DNA of 20,157 nt from Holosporales bacterium (GTDB taxonomy: Bacteria; Pseudomonadota; Alphaproteobacteria; BNTO01), in assembly GCA_031290075.1 (NCBI GenBank), contig JAITOG010000029.1, forward strand, positions 1 through 20,157, read 5' to 3'. This document shows, in pieces, positions 1-7,979 of the stretch. Position 1 is the first letter of the stretch. Each line of letters begins with the position of its first letter. The notes below the pieces were generated by a model. That model made no database searches. It was not told the DNA's origin and saw only the letters and a list, made by a program, of their open reading frames with translations. The position numbers and the translations under genes were made by a program.

Positions 1-177
1 AAGGCTTCTTCCATTTTCTTTTGGTTAAATATTCCTTTTTTCTGCTGATAACGCCTGATGTTAAAATATAACATTACAGCTTTTTCTTTATTAATAATAA
101 TTGATGCACACAATAATTAGTGAAGAGGGTATACTTTCAGTTTTTAGCTGACAGTAGTTGATTGCTATCTGAATAAA

Positions 178-2364
178 TTATTTAGAGGAAGGCGATTTTC
201 CAGAGCCAGAACTTTCTAAAAGATTATAAATATTTGCAACAAAATCATTAAAACTTTTTTCTAAACTACTTAATCTTATTTCTAAATTTTTTATATCAGT
301 CTTTACAATATTTATATCAGTTTTTACAATATTTATATCAATTTTTAATTCTATATTTTCAGAAGTATTATTTTCACTGTTTATTTTATCTACCATTTCT
401 TTTAATTCGTCGCTTTTAGTATTTATTTTTTCAATTTCTGCTTCAAGATTTTGAATAGCATTATTTTGAATTTCTTGTATTTTTTCAATATTTTCTTGGT
501 CTTTTGCTGCAAACAATAATGTTCCTATTTCCGCTTTAATATTAGCAATATCGGATTTTATACCAGAAATTTTGAAATCAATACTATTACAATTAGCCAT
601 ATCTTTCAAATTCTCTTGCTCTGCTTTTATATTTGCGATCTCAAGATTTATATTTAAAAATTTTGATTCAATATCTTGCAATGCAGATTTTATATTGCTA
701 TTTGCTTTTAAATCAAAAATTTGTTTAATTTCATTTTGATTTTCTTCAATTTCTGAAATTTTATCTTTTAGTGGAGAAAGTAATAATTGTACGTCTTCTA
801 TAATACCTAATGAAGCATTATTATCAAATTGGGAAATTGCTTGATTTACTAAAACATTTACAATTGTTTGACATTTTTCCACAAGATCTCTGGAGAAATC
901 AGCACTTTTAAATCGATTATTTATTTCTTGTAAAATAGTAGTTTGTATATTTTTAAATACTTTTACATCTTCTGAAGTTACTGTGCTGAAAAGAAAGGAA
1001 AGGGTATTTAATTCTCCTTCCATTTTCTTTACAATTTCAGATTTCTCGAAAATATGCTTATAAATATCTGTTACAATGTCATTTAATGCCATTTTTGCTT
1101 TTTCATCAAAAGTCTCTTGTAAAGTATAAACCCCACGAGCTAAGCCAGCTAACAAATCAGCGATACTAACGGGGGTTGTTATAAGTGAAGGATCTATTTT
1201 TTTAATAAAACTTCTTAGCGTCAAATCGCTTACTCCACCAATATTTTCCTCATTTAAACGAACTCTTTCCTTTAATGAATCAAAGCCCTTAAGAAGACGA
1301 GAAATATGATTGTCCTCTAAAGACTTAAAATTATCTCCAGAGCCTAAAATATGCTTCAAATTTTCTAAAATTTCTGAAAAAATTTTTACTTCCCTAAAAA
1401 CAATATCGCTTTGTTCTTTAAGAGAAACTTGAAGCTTTTTATCGATTTTCTTAAAAATTACCTCTTCTTTTTCCTCAAAATCATGTGAAAGTTTCTTTTT
1501 AAAATTATTTATCTGGTCTACAAGACGGTCTATAATTTTATTTGTACTTTCATTAAAAGCAATTATTTGTTCGTTAAGATTATTAATATCTACAGACATT
1601 TCTACAATTTTATTTTTATTAGTAATAATTTTAGGTTCAAGGCTAGAAACAGTGCTACATTGTTTTTCGTAACTACCTAATTGCTTGTCTATTTGTTTAA
1701 AGAGTTTCTTAAGTTGGTATACATCAGATTTAAGCTCTGTTATCTCAATACCTAGTGGTGCCATACCTTGTGGTAATTGAGGAAAGGAGGAGGAGGGCTT
1801 TTCATGACCATTGTTGCAACTTACTCCCCCTCTTTCATCATCGCCATAATAAGGCCTTAAATCAATATTTTCCTTCCTTTCATGCCTATCATCTTTTTTA
1901 TCATCGTATCTTGGATATGGTTTAGAGGCTTCGCAACTTTCATGCCTATCATCTTTTTTATCATCGTATTTTGGATATGGTTTAGAAGCTTCACAATTAA
2001 TAAGACTTTTAAGCGCTGCTTCAACATTTTGTTTATCATGAGTACCTTCTGATCCTAAAATTCGTTCTGAGGAAGGAGTTCTATTTTTACCTTGTATCGT
2101 TTCAAGTTGTTTACCATCTCTATCATGATGCAGTCTTTCAAGTGCATCTTCAATACGTTTCTTATCGTGAAAATCATTCTCTTTTTCATAAACACCAAGA
2201 TCAACCTCATCTTTTTTTTGTGCAAAGCTGTACTGATTATTTGTACTTTTGAAGTCGTAATATTTTTCAAATGCTTCTTCTGTATTTAAAGTCTGGCTAG
2301 CCAAAATATGGCCAGATGCAATTGTTGGCATAACAAAACTTAAAAAAAGCTCTTTTAGTTTCAT
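178..2364 (-). CDS. Secreted coiled-coil protein, function unknown
   Basis: A 728-residue protein that I do not recognise as a named family. Residues 1-22 form a Sec-type signal peptide (KLKE then a hydrophobic stretch, likely cut near ILA-SQ). Residues about 25-200 are charged and low in complexity. They include two 20-residue tandem units (about 123-162, core KPYPxYDDKKDDRHE) and two related segments, DKKRIEDALERL and DKQNVEAALKSL. From about residue 205 to 715 the sequence is nearly all heptad-like coiled coil rich in I, L, N, K and E, ending in a heptad duplication (DINIVKT twice) and a Ser/Gly-rich tail. No transmembrane anchor follows the signal. The ATG is preceded by AGGGGA about 9 bases upstream, a good ribosome binding site. 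It is transcribed away from the Hcp-like gene. Export to periplasm, surface or host is likely; a structural or effector role is only a guess. Confidence 0.8.
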   Translation of the reverse strand: MKLKELFLSFVMPTIASGHILASQTLNTEEAFEKYYDFKSTNNQYSFAQKKDEVDLGVYEKENDFHDKKRIEDALERLHHDRDGKQLETIQGKNRTPSSERILGSEGTHDKQNVEAALKSLINCEASKPYPKYDDKKDDRHESCEASKPYPRYDDKKDDRHERKENIDLRPYYGDDERGGVSCNNGHEKPSSSFPQLPQGMAPLGIEITELKSDVYQLKKLFKQIDKQLGSYEKQCSTVSSLEPKIITNKNKIVEMSVDINNLNEQIIAFNESTNKIIDRLVDQINNFKKKLSHDFEEKEEVIFKKIDKKLQVSLKEQSDIVFREVKIFSEILENLKHILGSGDNFKSLEDNHISRLLKGFDSLKERVRLNEENIGGVSDLTLRSFIKKIDPSLITTPVSIADLLAGLARGVYTLQETFDEKAKMALNDIVTDIYKHIFEKSEIVKKMEGELNTLSFLFSTVTSEDVKVFKNIQTTILQEINNRFKSADFSRDLVEKCQTIVNVLVNQAISQFDNNASLGIIEDVQLLLSPLKDKISEIEENQNEIKQIFDLKANSNIKSALQDIESKFLNINLEIANIKAEQENLKDMANCNSIDFKISGIKSDIANIKAEIGTLLFAAKDQENIEKIQEIQNNAIQNLEAEIEKINTKSDELKEMVDKINSENNTSENIELKIDINIVKTDINIVKTDIKNLEIRLSSLEKSFNDFVANIYNLLESSGSGKSPSSK
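1881..2000 (-). repeat. 60-bp tandem duplication inside the coiled-coil gene
   Basis: Two adjacent 60-base units (1881-1940 and 1941-2000) differ at only a few positions. Each encodes 20 residues with the core KPYPxYDDKKDDRHE. The period is a multiple of three, so copy number can change without breaking the frame. Confidence 0.9.
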
Positions 2365-2631
2365 AAATAAAATCCCCTAAAATAAATTCCTTTTTTATAA
2401 AGGAATACTTCCTTAATATAATATTAAATATAATATATTAAAAAATCGTAAATATACGTAAAGTTATATATAAAAATTTAGAGACATAATTTTGATCCCA
2501 TAAATTAATTTATTTAAAATTTTTCTATTAAAATATTATAGATATTCGTTTATTAATATTTTTTTAATACTATCGTTATAGAATGAAATAGTTAGAGGAA
2601 ATAATTTGTAAAAATATAATTTTTTTCTAAC

Positions 2632-2656
2632 AGGCGGGATTCCCCCTTTCCCGCCT
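2632..2656. other. GC-rich hairpin in AT-rich spacer
   Basis: Perfect 8-bp arms AGGCGGGA (2632-2639) and TCCCGCCT (2649-2656) enclose a 9-base loop. This is the only GC-rich patch in a very AT-rich 440-base spacer. Neither strand has a proper T run after the stem, so it is not a clear intrinsic terminator, and neither flanking gene ends here. It could be a leader structure, a small RNA stem or a decayed repeat. Confidence 0.5.
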
Positions 2657-2729
2657 TTCACTTCAAATATTTGAATCCCATTCTAAAAAACAATTTTTTA
2701 TAATAGATTAAATATTTTTAAAAATATAT

Positions 2730-2772
2730 AAAAATTAATATTATTTTTACTTATATTTTGTTTATTTATAAT
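2730..2772 (+). promoter_or_regulatory. Conserved upstream block of Hcp-like gene 1, possible promoter
   Basis: Bases 2730-2750 match 4476-4496, upstream of the second Hcp-like gene, at 20 of 21 positions. A perfect TATAAT occurs at 2767-2772, about 36 bases before the ATG, although the expected -35 region is only T-rich. Conservation beyond the coding region fits either a shared promoter or recent duplication. Confidence 0.35.
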
Positions 2773-2807
2773 TAGATTGATAGACTAAAAAAGTATATAA
2801 AAAATAA

Positions 2808-3464
2808 ATGGTAGAAAAAATATTACAAAGTTTTAAACTTCCTGGATGTAAACCTATAATTATTCCTATTGTTGGAAGGAAGAGGGAAAATGAGTTAAAC
2901 GGAGTTTCAAAAGCAACTCAAGATTGTAGAGTTACTTTTGAATTTCAATGTGGCTGTGAAATATATACTCAATTATTTGGTTGGAGTTGCGGTTTATCCA
3001 GAGAAAATATTGGAAATCCTATGACTAATTTTTTCCCAGCATCAGCAACACACGCTTCTGAACTTTGCATTATTATACAAGTGAGTAATTTATTTCCAAA
3101 ATTAGAACAAGCTATGAATAGTGGCTCAATATTTCCGCGTATTATAATAAGAAAATTCGGTTGGATTTTAGGTCAAGATGGAAGCACATTAGATGGTTAT
3201 GAGGAAAACCCAACAGGAACCCCATTGGAAACTATAGTTTTTTTTACATGTTTTATTACATACATACAACAAGTTTTAGATTATATTGTTCTTCGAATAA
3301 GATATTGCCAAGTAGACGACAGATTAAATATATACAATCAAGAAGGTGCTGCATTAGGTAGTATTAGTGGCTCTGTCTCATTAATAAATGGAGAAATGGA
3401 ATATAAATCTGATTCTGGAGAAGTTGATGATAAAGATGAAGAACCAGAGTATGAGAGTATTTAA
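2808..3464 (+). CDS. Hcp-like protein 1 (possible type VI secretion tube subunit)
   Basis: 218 residues, paralogous to the product of 4546-5181; roughly half the positions are identical over the first ~195 residues. The order of conserved pieces resembles the Hcp (hemolysin-coregulated protein) family: a strand with GWSCGLSR, then ASELCIIIQVSN, LEQAMNSGSIFPRIIIRKFG (compare the family pattern of thing-Leu, small helix, SGxxxPxxxLxxRKAG), and late beta strands around DYIVLRIRYCQV. Known Hcp proteins form hexameric rings that stack into the inner tube of type VI systems and can carry effectors. Hcp is usually 160-170 residues; this one is longer, with an acidic tail (DDKDEEPEYES). No other type VI genes lie in the window. 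The assignment is by eye from pattern and order, so a different secreted beta-barrel family is possible. Confidence 0.55.
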   Translation: MVEKILQSFKLPGCKPIIIPIVGRKRENELNGVSKATQDCRVTFEFQCGCEIYTQLFGWSCGLSRENIGNPMTNFFPASATHASELCIIIQVSNLFPKLEQAMNSGSIFPRIIIRKFGWILGQDGSTLDGYEENPTGTPLETIVFFTCFITYIQQVLDYIVLRIRYCQVDDRLNIYNQEGAALGSISGSVSLINGEMEYKSDSGEVDDKDEEPEYESI

Positions 3465-3552
3465 TTGCAGGAATAGGAAAATTATTTCTTTTATTTCTTT
3501 AAAGACAATATTTAAGCTAAAATTAGAAAGTTTTTTTTAAAAAGCATCTTTT

Positions 3553-4353
3553 ATGAAAATAGCTACTTTTAACGTTAATTCTGTTCGTGCTCGCTTAGAA
3601 TCTCTAAATTTTTGGCTAAAAAAAGCTTCTCCGGATGTTTTGCTTTTACAAGAATTAAAATGTGTAAATGAAGCTTTTCCATATGCTTTTTTTGAAGACT
3701 TTGGATATTCTTGCAAAATTTTCGGACAAAAAACATACAATGGCGTTGCTATATTAGCTAAAACCTCAATAGAAGATGTAACTGCTGGCCTTCCAAGCTT
3801 TTCTGAAGATTTAAATGCTCGCTATATTGAGGCTGTTATTGGAGGAACTATTAGAGTTGCTAGCTTATATATACCAAATGGTGGTCCCGCTGTTGGGGAA
3901 CTTTCATATATTTATAAAATAAATTTTATTGAAAAATTATCAGAACATTTTTTAAAAATTAATACTTATGATGAAGCTATTTTTATCGGTGGAGATTATA
4001 ATATTACTTCAGATAATCTTGACGTTTATGATGAAAAAAAATGGCATGAACACGTTTGCTGTACTGCCCAAGAGCGCGAAGTTTTCAGGAATTTACGAGG
4101 AGATAGTTTTTTTGATGTTTATGATGCTTTTTCTCAAAAAAAAGGGGAAAATTACAAAAAATTACAAAAAAAACGACCTTTTACTTGGTGGGATTATCGC
4201 TCAGGCAGTTTTGCAAAAAATCTGGGGCTTCGATTAGATTTCTTTTTAACCAATAAAAAAGGCTTAGATTTAGTTAAGGATATTGCGGTTGATACAACTC
4301 CAAGAGGACGGCCAAAACCTTCTGACCACGCTCCAGTTATTTTATGGATATAA
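3553..4353 (+). CDS. xthA: Exodeoxyribonuclease III (AP endonuclease)
   Basis: 266 residues, close to the E. coli length. It belongs to the exonuclease/endonuclease/phosphatase superfamily that cuts DNA at abasic sites and has 3'-5' exonuclease and 3'-phosphatase activity in base excision repair. Visible active-site elements are FNVNSVRAR at residues 6-14, the metal-binding Glu34 in LLLQELK, SLYIPNG in the middle, the Asp/Asn pair of GGDYNI (Asp148, Asn150), RLDFFL near residue 227, and the C-terminal SDHAPV with His259. The ATG at 3553 puts the conserved MKIATFNVNS at the true N terminus. No clear Shine-Dalgarno sequence is seen. It sits between two Hcp-like paralogues, an unusual setting for a repair gene, and probably marks a duplication around it. 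Confidence 0.93.
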   Translation: MKIATFNVNSVRARLESLNFWLKKASPDVLLLQELKCVNEAFPYAFFEDFGYSCKIFGQKTYNGVAILAKTSIEDVTAGLPSFSEDLNARYIEAVIGGTIRVASLYIPNGGPAVGELSYIYKINFIEKLSEHFLKINTYDEAIFIGGDYNITSDNLDVYDEKKWHEHVCCTAQEREVFRNLRGDSFFDVYDAFSQKKGENYKKLQKKRPFTWWDYRSGSFAKNLGLRLDFFLTNKKGLDLVKDIAVDTTPRGRPKPSDHAPVILWI

Positions 4354-4475
4354 GCGAAACTTATTTAAATTGCTTATCCTCAATTGAAAACAAAATTTAG
4401 GATAGAACTGATCCTACTGTTAATGAATCGTTGTTTAAATTCAATCCCTAATGCAAAGACTTTTATAAGTTTACA

Positions 4476-4524
4476 AAAAATTAACATTATTTTTACACTT
4501 ACGTGTTTTTATGTATTTAGGGGG
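4476..4524 (+). promoter_or_regulatory. Conserved upstream block of Hcp-like gene 2
   Basis: Bases 4476-4496 repeat the block at 2730-2750 with one mismatch. TTTACA (4492-4497) followed after about 16 bases by TATTTA could serve as a promoter. AGGGGG at 4519-4524 lies 21 bases before the GTG start, too far for a normal ribosome binding site. Confidence 0.3.
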
Positions 4525-4545
4525 AAAATTAAATAATACGTTTAA

Positions 4546-5181
4546 GTGCCTACAAAAATATTACAAACTTTTAAACTTCCTGGGAATAAACCCATAGTTA
4601 TTCCTATTGTTGGAATAAGGGAGGAAAATGAGCAAAATGGAATATCAAAAGCGACTAATGATTGTTTAATTGTATTCAAATTCCAAAACGATAAAATCAA
4701 AAATACAGAATTATATGGCTGGGATTGCAGCTTATCTAGAGAGAGTATTGGAAACCCTGTTGTTAATTTTTTTCCAGCCTCAGCAACACACGCTTCTGAA
4801 CTTTCTATAGTTATAGGAGTTAATAAATGGATGCCATTATTAGAACAAGCCATGAATAGTTTGGAAATATTCCCAACAATAAAAGTACAAAAATACGGAT
4901 GGGTTAAGGGAGAATTATCTGTTGTTAATGAAGTACTGTTTTCTACATGCTGTATTACGTATATGCAACAAATTCTAGATTATGTTGTTTTTCGAGCAAG
5001 ATTTTGCCAAATAGATGAAACAATGTATATATACGATCAAAAGGGGGAGGATCAAGGGCAAGTTGTTAGTTCTGTAAGCTTAGAAAAAGGAGAAATGACC
5101 TATGGCGAAGGAAATCAACCAAATGCAACCAATTTAAACCAGCAAGAAGACGATTTCCCTTTCTGGGATACCTATGTCTAA
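4546..5181 (+). CDS. Hcp-like protein 2 (possible type VI secretion tube subunit)
   Basis: 211 residues, starting at GTG. The start is set by alignment with paralogue 1: KILQTFKLPG matches KILQSFKLPG at the same distance from the start. Shared segments include IPIVG, SKAT, GNP..NFFPASATHASEL (nearly invariant), LEQAMNS, and FxARFCQI. It has the same Hcp-like order of elements as paralogue 1 but lacks about 15 residues in the loop between the central strands, and its C-terminal tail differs completely (Asn/Gln-rich, ending FPFWDTYV). Divergent tails on a conserved core fit either drift or different cargo/partner binding. It converges with the MATE gene, 36 bases apart, with no visible terminator between. 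Hcp identity is a pattern-based inference. Confidence 0.55.
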   Translation: MPTKILQTFKLPGNKPIVIPIVGIREENEQNGISKATNDCLIVFKFQNDKIKNTELYGWDCSLSRESIGNPVVNFFPASATHASELSIVIGVNKWMPLLEQAMNSLEIFPTIKVQKYGWVKGELSVVNEVLFSTCCITYMQQILDYVVFRARFCQIDETMYIYDQKGEDQGQVVSSVSLEKGEMTYGEGNQPNATNLNQQEDDFPFWDTYV

Positions 5182-5217
5182 TAGAACTCTTGAAGAACCT
5201 GCTCCAATCTATTTCCT

Positions 5218-6558
5218 TTAAACAAGGTATTTATACCATTTCATGCTTTTATATCTTCTGTAAATAAAAAATAAACAAACAGTGCACCAAAATAACATTA
5301 AGTAATAAGGGGTTACAGCAGACGTTAATTTTCCAAAATAATAAAGTAATACTGCAGGTAAAAACACAAATCCCCAAGTGCAAGAAAAATTCACTATTGC
5401 TGGATATCTTGTATCACCACCAGCGATTAAAATTCCCCATGTTATACTTAAAATAGAATCAAACGCAACGCAAATAGTAATAAGTATTAAAACTAAATAA
5501 AGATCATTGTATAAATGAGAAATATTCTTATTAAGAGAATTTAAACCATCAAAAATATTTTTGGAAAATATTCCTATTGGAACAGCAGTAAACAAGCAAA
5601 AAACTAGTGCTAAAATAACAAAAATTTTGAATGTTTTTTTTATAGCAGGAAGATCCTTGTAACCTATCATATTAGCAGCAATTGTAGATATTGCTTTTTG
5701 AAAACTTTCTCCAACAAATATAAAAATAGTATAAATTGTCATACCAATACTATAAATTGTTGCGCAGTCTTTAGATACATGATTCATCATTGTTTGTAAA
5801 AGAAACCAACCCAAAATACTAATAAAATGATTTAAAGATGTTGGTATTCCCATTTTTATACATCCAAAAAATAATTCTTTATTATAAGATCTATTTTGGA
5901 AAGTTTTATAAATAGCTCTATTTTTATTACTAAAAAATATTGAAGCAAATATTATAATTTGAAATACTTCAGCTATAATTGTAGCCCAAGCAGCTCCTTC
6001 GCTTCCTAGGCTTGGTTTAAAAACATAAATGAAAATATAATCAAGAATCGCATTCAGTATTCCACTAGTAAAAACTGCAATTGTAACAATTTTGGTTTTT
6101 CCTTGACCAATAAAAAATGTTGATAAAGATGATGTTAAAACAGGAAAGAAAAGGAATTTTAAAATTATTTGTTGATATCCAATGCCTTCTTTTAAAAAAT
6201 ACGAAGGCAAAAAATTAATTTTGTCAGAAAAAAAGGCAAGTGGAGCAAAAAATAAAATTGATAGCAAGGATAAGTAAATCATTTGCCAAACAGGAGCTGC
6301 TATTTTATCATATTGCTTTGATCCGTTATATTGCCCTACATAAACTTCTGCAGTATTTGCTACTCCTATAAATAAAAAGGAAAAAACAGATGCAAACATA
6401 CCGCAAGCCATGACGGCGTTCATTGCATCTAAGGAATACCCCGCAAGCATAAAGCGATCAGTAACATAACATATATTTGAAAAGAGCGTTGAAAGAAGAA
6501 TAGGTATAGTTACCGTAAAAATACTCTTAAAAGAGCTATCAATAATCTTATGTTCCAT
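5218..6558 (-). CDS. MATE family multidrug/metabolite efflux transporter
   Basis: 446 residues with about twelve hydrophobic segments and the two-fold six-helix layout of the MatE family (NorM/DinF type), which exports cationic drugs or metabolites in exchange for Na+ or H+. The N terminus IPILLSTLFSNICYVTDRFMLAGYS matches the first-helix region (family pattern P.....l....D....G), and GQYNGSKQYDKI matches the conserved G...G......... loop after helix 2. The second half repeats this with GIPTSLNHFI and NMIGYKDLPAIKKTF. Substrate cannot be told from the sequence. The ATG is followed directly by the expected short cytoplasmic segment; the nearest purine-rich element (AAAAGG) is about 14 bases upstream, so initiation looks weak. 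The upstream spacer carries two A repeats. Confidence 0.88.
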   Translation of the reverse strand: MEHKIIDSSFKSIFTVTIPILLSTLFSNICYVTDRFMLAGYSLDAMNAVMACGMFASVFSFLFIGVANTAEVYVGQYNGSKQYDKIAAPVWQMIYLSLLSILFFAPLAFFSDKINFLPSYFLKEGIGYQQIILKFLFFPVLTSSLSTFFIGQGKTKIVTIAVFTSGILNAILDYIFIYVFKPSLGSEGAAWATIIAEVFQIIIFASIFFSNKNRAIYKTFQNRSYNKELFFGCIKMGIPTSLNHFISILGWFLLQTMMNHVSKDCATIYSIGMTIYTIFIFVGESFQKAISTIAANMIGYKDLPAIKKTFKIFVILALVFCLFTAVPIGIFSKNIFDGLNSLNKNISHLYNDLYLVLILITICVAFDSILSITWGILIAGGDTRYPAIVNFSCTWGFVFLPAVLLYYFGKLTSAVTPYYLMLFWCTVCLFFIYRRYKSMKWYKYLV

Positions 6559-6637
6559 AATGGCGACATTAACCTTTTCAAAAATCGTTGCAGCAAAAAA
6601 ATAAATACATTATTTTTTAAAAATTATATATACCTAA

Positions 6638-6731
6638 TATACTGGGGCCCCAAAAGAATGCGGATTTAATTGCTGCCAATCCCTTGAAACCCAAGAAGTT
6701 TGAATCCGCAATTTTTTGGGGTTTGGGTATA
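6638..6731 (+). repeat. Palindromic repeat A, copy 1
   Basis: About 94 bases, beginning TATACTGGGGCCCC and ending GGGTTTGGGTATA. Inside are near-perfect arms, AATGCGGATT and AATCCGCAATT, around a loop of about 36 bases. Outer TATAC and GTATA can also pair. This copy and copy 2 face each other. Confidence 0.93.
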
Positions 6732-6923
6732 ACAGTGAAACACAAGAGACAGAGTCTAGTGAATCCGCGGGATTGAACGGGGTAAAAATCCAAAGTTCTA
6801 GTACGAATAGGTATATGCTCAGGCTTTAGGATAATAAACATCTTCAATAATAATACAAAAATTCCTCCCCACCTCCTACTCCCCTTAATTATTACCATAA
6901 AAATAATTTTGAAAATAGGAAAT

Positions 6924-7022
6924 TATAGATTCCCCAAACCCCAAAAAATTGCGGATTCAAACTTCTTGGGTTTCAAGAGATTGGCAGCAATTAAAATCCG
7001 CATTCTTTGGGGCTCCAGTATA
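6924..7022 (-). repeat. Palindromic repeat A, copy 2
   Basis: Reverse-orientation copy. On the minus strand it reads from TATACTGGAGCCCC through GCGGATT and its complement to TTTGGGG; the last few bases at 6924-6932 differ from the other copies. The body matches copy 1 almost base for base. Confidence 0.92.
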
Positions 7023-7086
7023 TAGCTAAGCGTTTACTATAAAATCATTGAAAAATATAGGGTTTTGCTAACGTAATATTTGAGAA

Positions 7087-7779
7087 TTAAAAGGCCCTGG
7101 AGTTCACATAGATATTTTCTTTTAACCTTTTTAACCAGTAAATTGAGCAGCCTATTATTAAAGCGTAAACAGCTATTTTAAATATTGTATTTGTTCTTCC
7201 TTCAACTGGACCAGGAGCAGCAACATGTTCAGGACCAGCAGGAGCTACTTCATCAGGAGCAGCAGCATGTTCAGGAGCAGCATGACCAGGTACATCAATT
7301 TCTATCCCAGGCTTTTTGCTTTGCTGAAGGGCCTCTCTTAATTTTTGCTCTATACTTTCTGGAGCTGTTATTGATCCTAAATTTGCTAAATAAAACGAGT
7401 ATTCATTTATATCTATAGAATCTCCTTCAAATATGACTTTATCTATTGTACTTCCATGAAACGCACGATTGTCAATTGTCTTTACAGTTTTTGGAATTGT
7501 TATCGTGCCTATTTTGGCGCTCAAAAAACTGCCCGTATCTATAACTTGTAATTGGGAACCTTCCTCAAATTTTACTTCTGGAAGATAAACTTTCATGAAA
7601 GAGTTTGGAAGTATTTCTTTTACAGTTTTTGGAATTGTTAAGGTAAATGGTCCATCTGAAACTGTTCGTATTTTTATTCCTTTTATTTCCGTTTCAGAAG
7701 GGGTCGCAAATTCTATTTCAGCTGTATTTGCAAAAGGCACAGAGGCTAACAACAAAACTATATTTAAAATTTTTCTCAT
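7087..7779 (-). CDS. Secreted BspA-like leucine-rich repeat protein with C-terminal membrane anchor
   Basis: 230 residues. Residues 1-20 are a clear signal peptide (hydrophobic core, cut near ANTA-EI). Residues about 40-140 carry BspA-type leucine-rich repeats (LRR_5 style): LTIPKTVKEILPNSF, ITIPKTVKTIDNRAF, and VIFEGDSIDINEYSF, each with the IP..V..I....F pattern. Then comes a Pro/Ala/His/Glu-rich linker (about 163-193, repeats like APEHAAAP), and one hydrophobic segment at about 199-215 followed by KRLKEN. The predicted form is an exported protein anchored at its C terminus, with the repeats outside the inner membrane. Such repeats often mediate protein binding, including host contact; the partner is unknown. 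The ATG has AAAGAG about 7 bases upstream. It has the same plan as the protein at 15451-16962. Confidence 0.82.
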   Translation of the reverse strand: MRKILNIVLLLASVPFANTAEIEFATPSETEIKGIKIRTVSDGPFTLTIPKTVKEILPNSFMKVYLPEVKFEEGSQLQVIDTGSFLSAKIGTITIPKTVKTIDNRAFHGSTIDKVIFEGDSIDINEYSFYLANLGSITAPESIEQKLREALQQSKKPGIEIDVPGHAAPEHAAAPDEVAPAGPEHVAAPGPVEGRTNTIFKIAVYALIIGCSIYWLKRLKENIYVNSRAF

Positions 7780-7816
7780 TTATATTCTCTTTAAAAGATT
7801 AGGTGAATCATATTAT

Positions 7817-7845
7817 GATATACAACAATGTGCAACTCTTTTCAA
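7817..7845 (-). promoter_or_regulatory. Candidate promoter of the BspA-like gene
   Basis: On the minus strand, TTGAAA (7840-7845) and TATATC (7817-7822) are separated by 17 bases. The -35 box overlaps a small inverted repeat, CTCTT-GAA-AAGAG (7836-7848 region), which could be an operator. The -10 box is only a 4/6 match. Confidence 0.4.
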
Positions 7846-7885
7846 GAGTATTTTTTAAGATTTAAAATTTTGAACATTTCAGCTC

Positions 7886-7979
7886 TATACTGGGGCCCCC
7901 AAAGAATGCGGATTTTAATTGCGGCCAATCCCTTGAACCCCAAGAAATTTGAATCCGCAATTTTTGGGGTTTGGGTATA
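7886..7979 (+). repeat. Palindromic repeat A, copy 3
   Basis: Same orientation as copy 1, from TATACTGGGGCCCCC to TTTGGGTATA. It lies between two divergent genes, so it is not placed to end either transcript. Confidence 0.93.

Larger units (their letters stand above)
2365..2807. other. Divergent intergenic region, very AT-rich
   Basis: This 443-base gap separates two divergent genes. I see no gene. It holds a short inverted repeat near the start of the leftward gene (ATTCCTTT at 2386-2393 with AAAGGAAT at 2399-2406), a GC-rich hairpin at 2632-2656, and a block shared with the upstream region of the second Hcp-like gene. Promoters for both directions must lie here. Confidence 0.7.
6559..7086. 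other. Intergenic region with inverted pair of A repeats
   Basis: This 528-base spacer lies between two leftward genes. It contains A1 (6638-6731, + orientation) and A2 (6924-7022, - orientation) with about 190 bases between them. The middle contains AATCCGCGGGATT, itself an inverted repeat sharing AATCCGC with family A. A 93-codon open frame on the minus strand crosses A1 and shows no family resemblance, so I do not call it a gene. Confidence 0.75.

Noticed and set aside
1..177. Possible gene start on the minus strand at about 73 running off the left edge
   Set aside because: Only about 24 codons with an ATG but no ribosome binding site or recognisable family; too short to support.
4398..4416. 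TAGGAT...ATCCTA inverted repeat after xthA
   Set aside because: Six-base AT-rich stem without a T run; too weak to call a terminator.
6617..6898. 93-codon minus-strand frame upstream of the MATE gene
   Set aside because: It runs across repeat A copy 1, has no family resemblance and no ribosome binding site; its second half is just translated repeat.
7185..7418. Plus-strand Gln/His-rich frame opposite the BspA-like gene
   Set aside because: It is the antisense reading of the Pro/Ala/His linker repeats; the opposite strand has the signal peptide and leucine-rich repeats.
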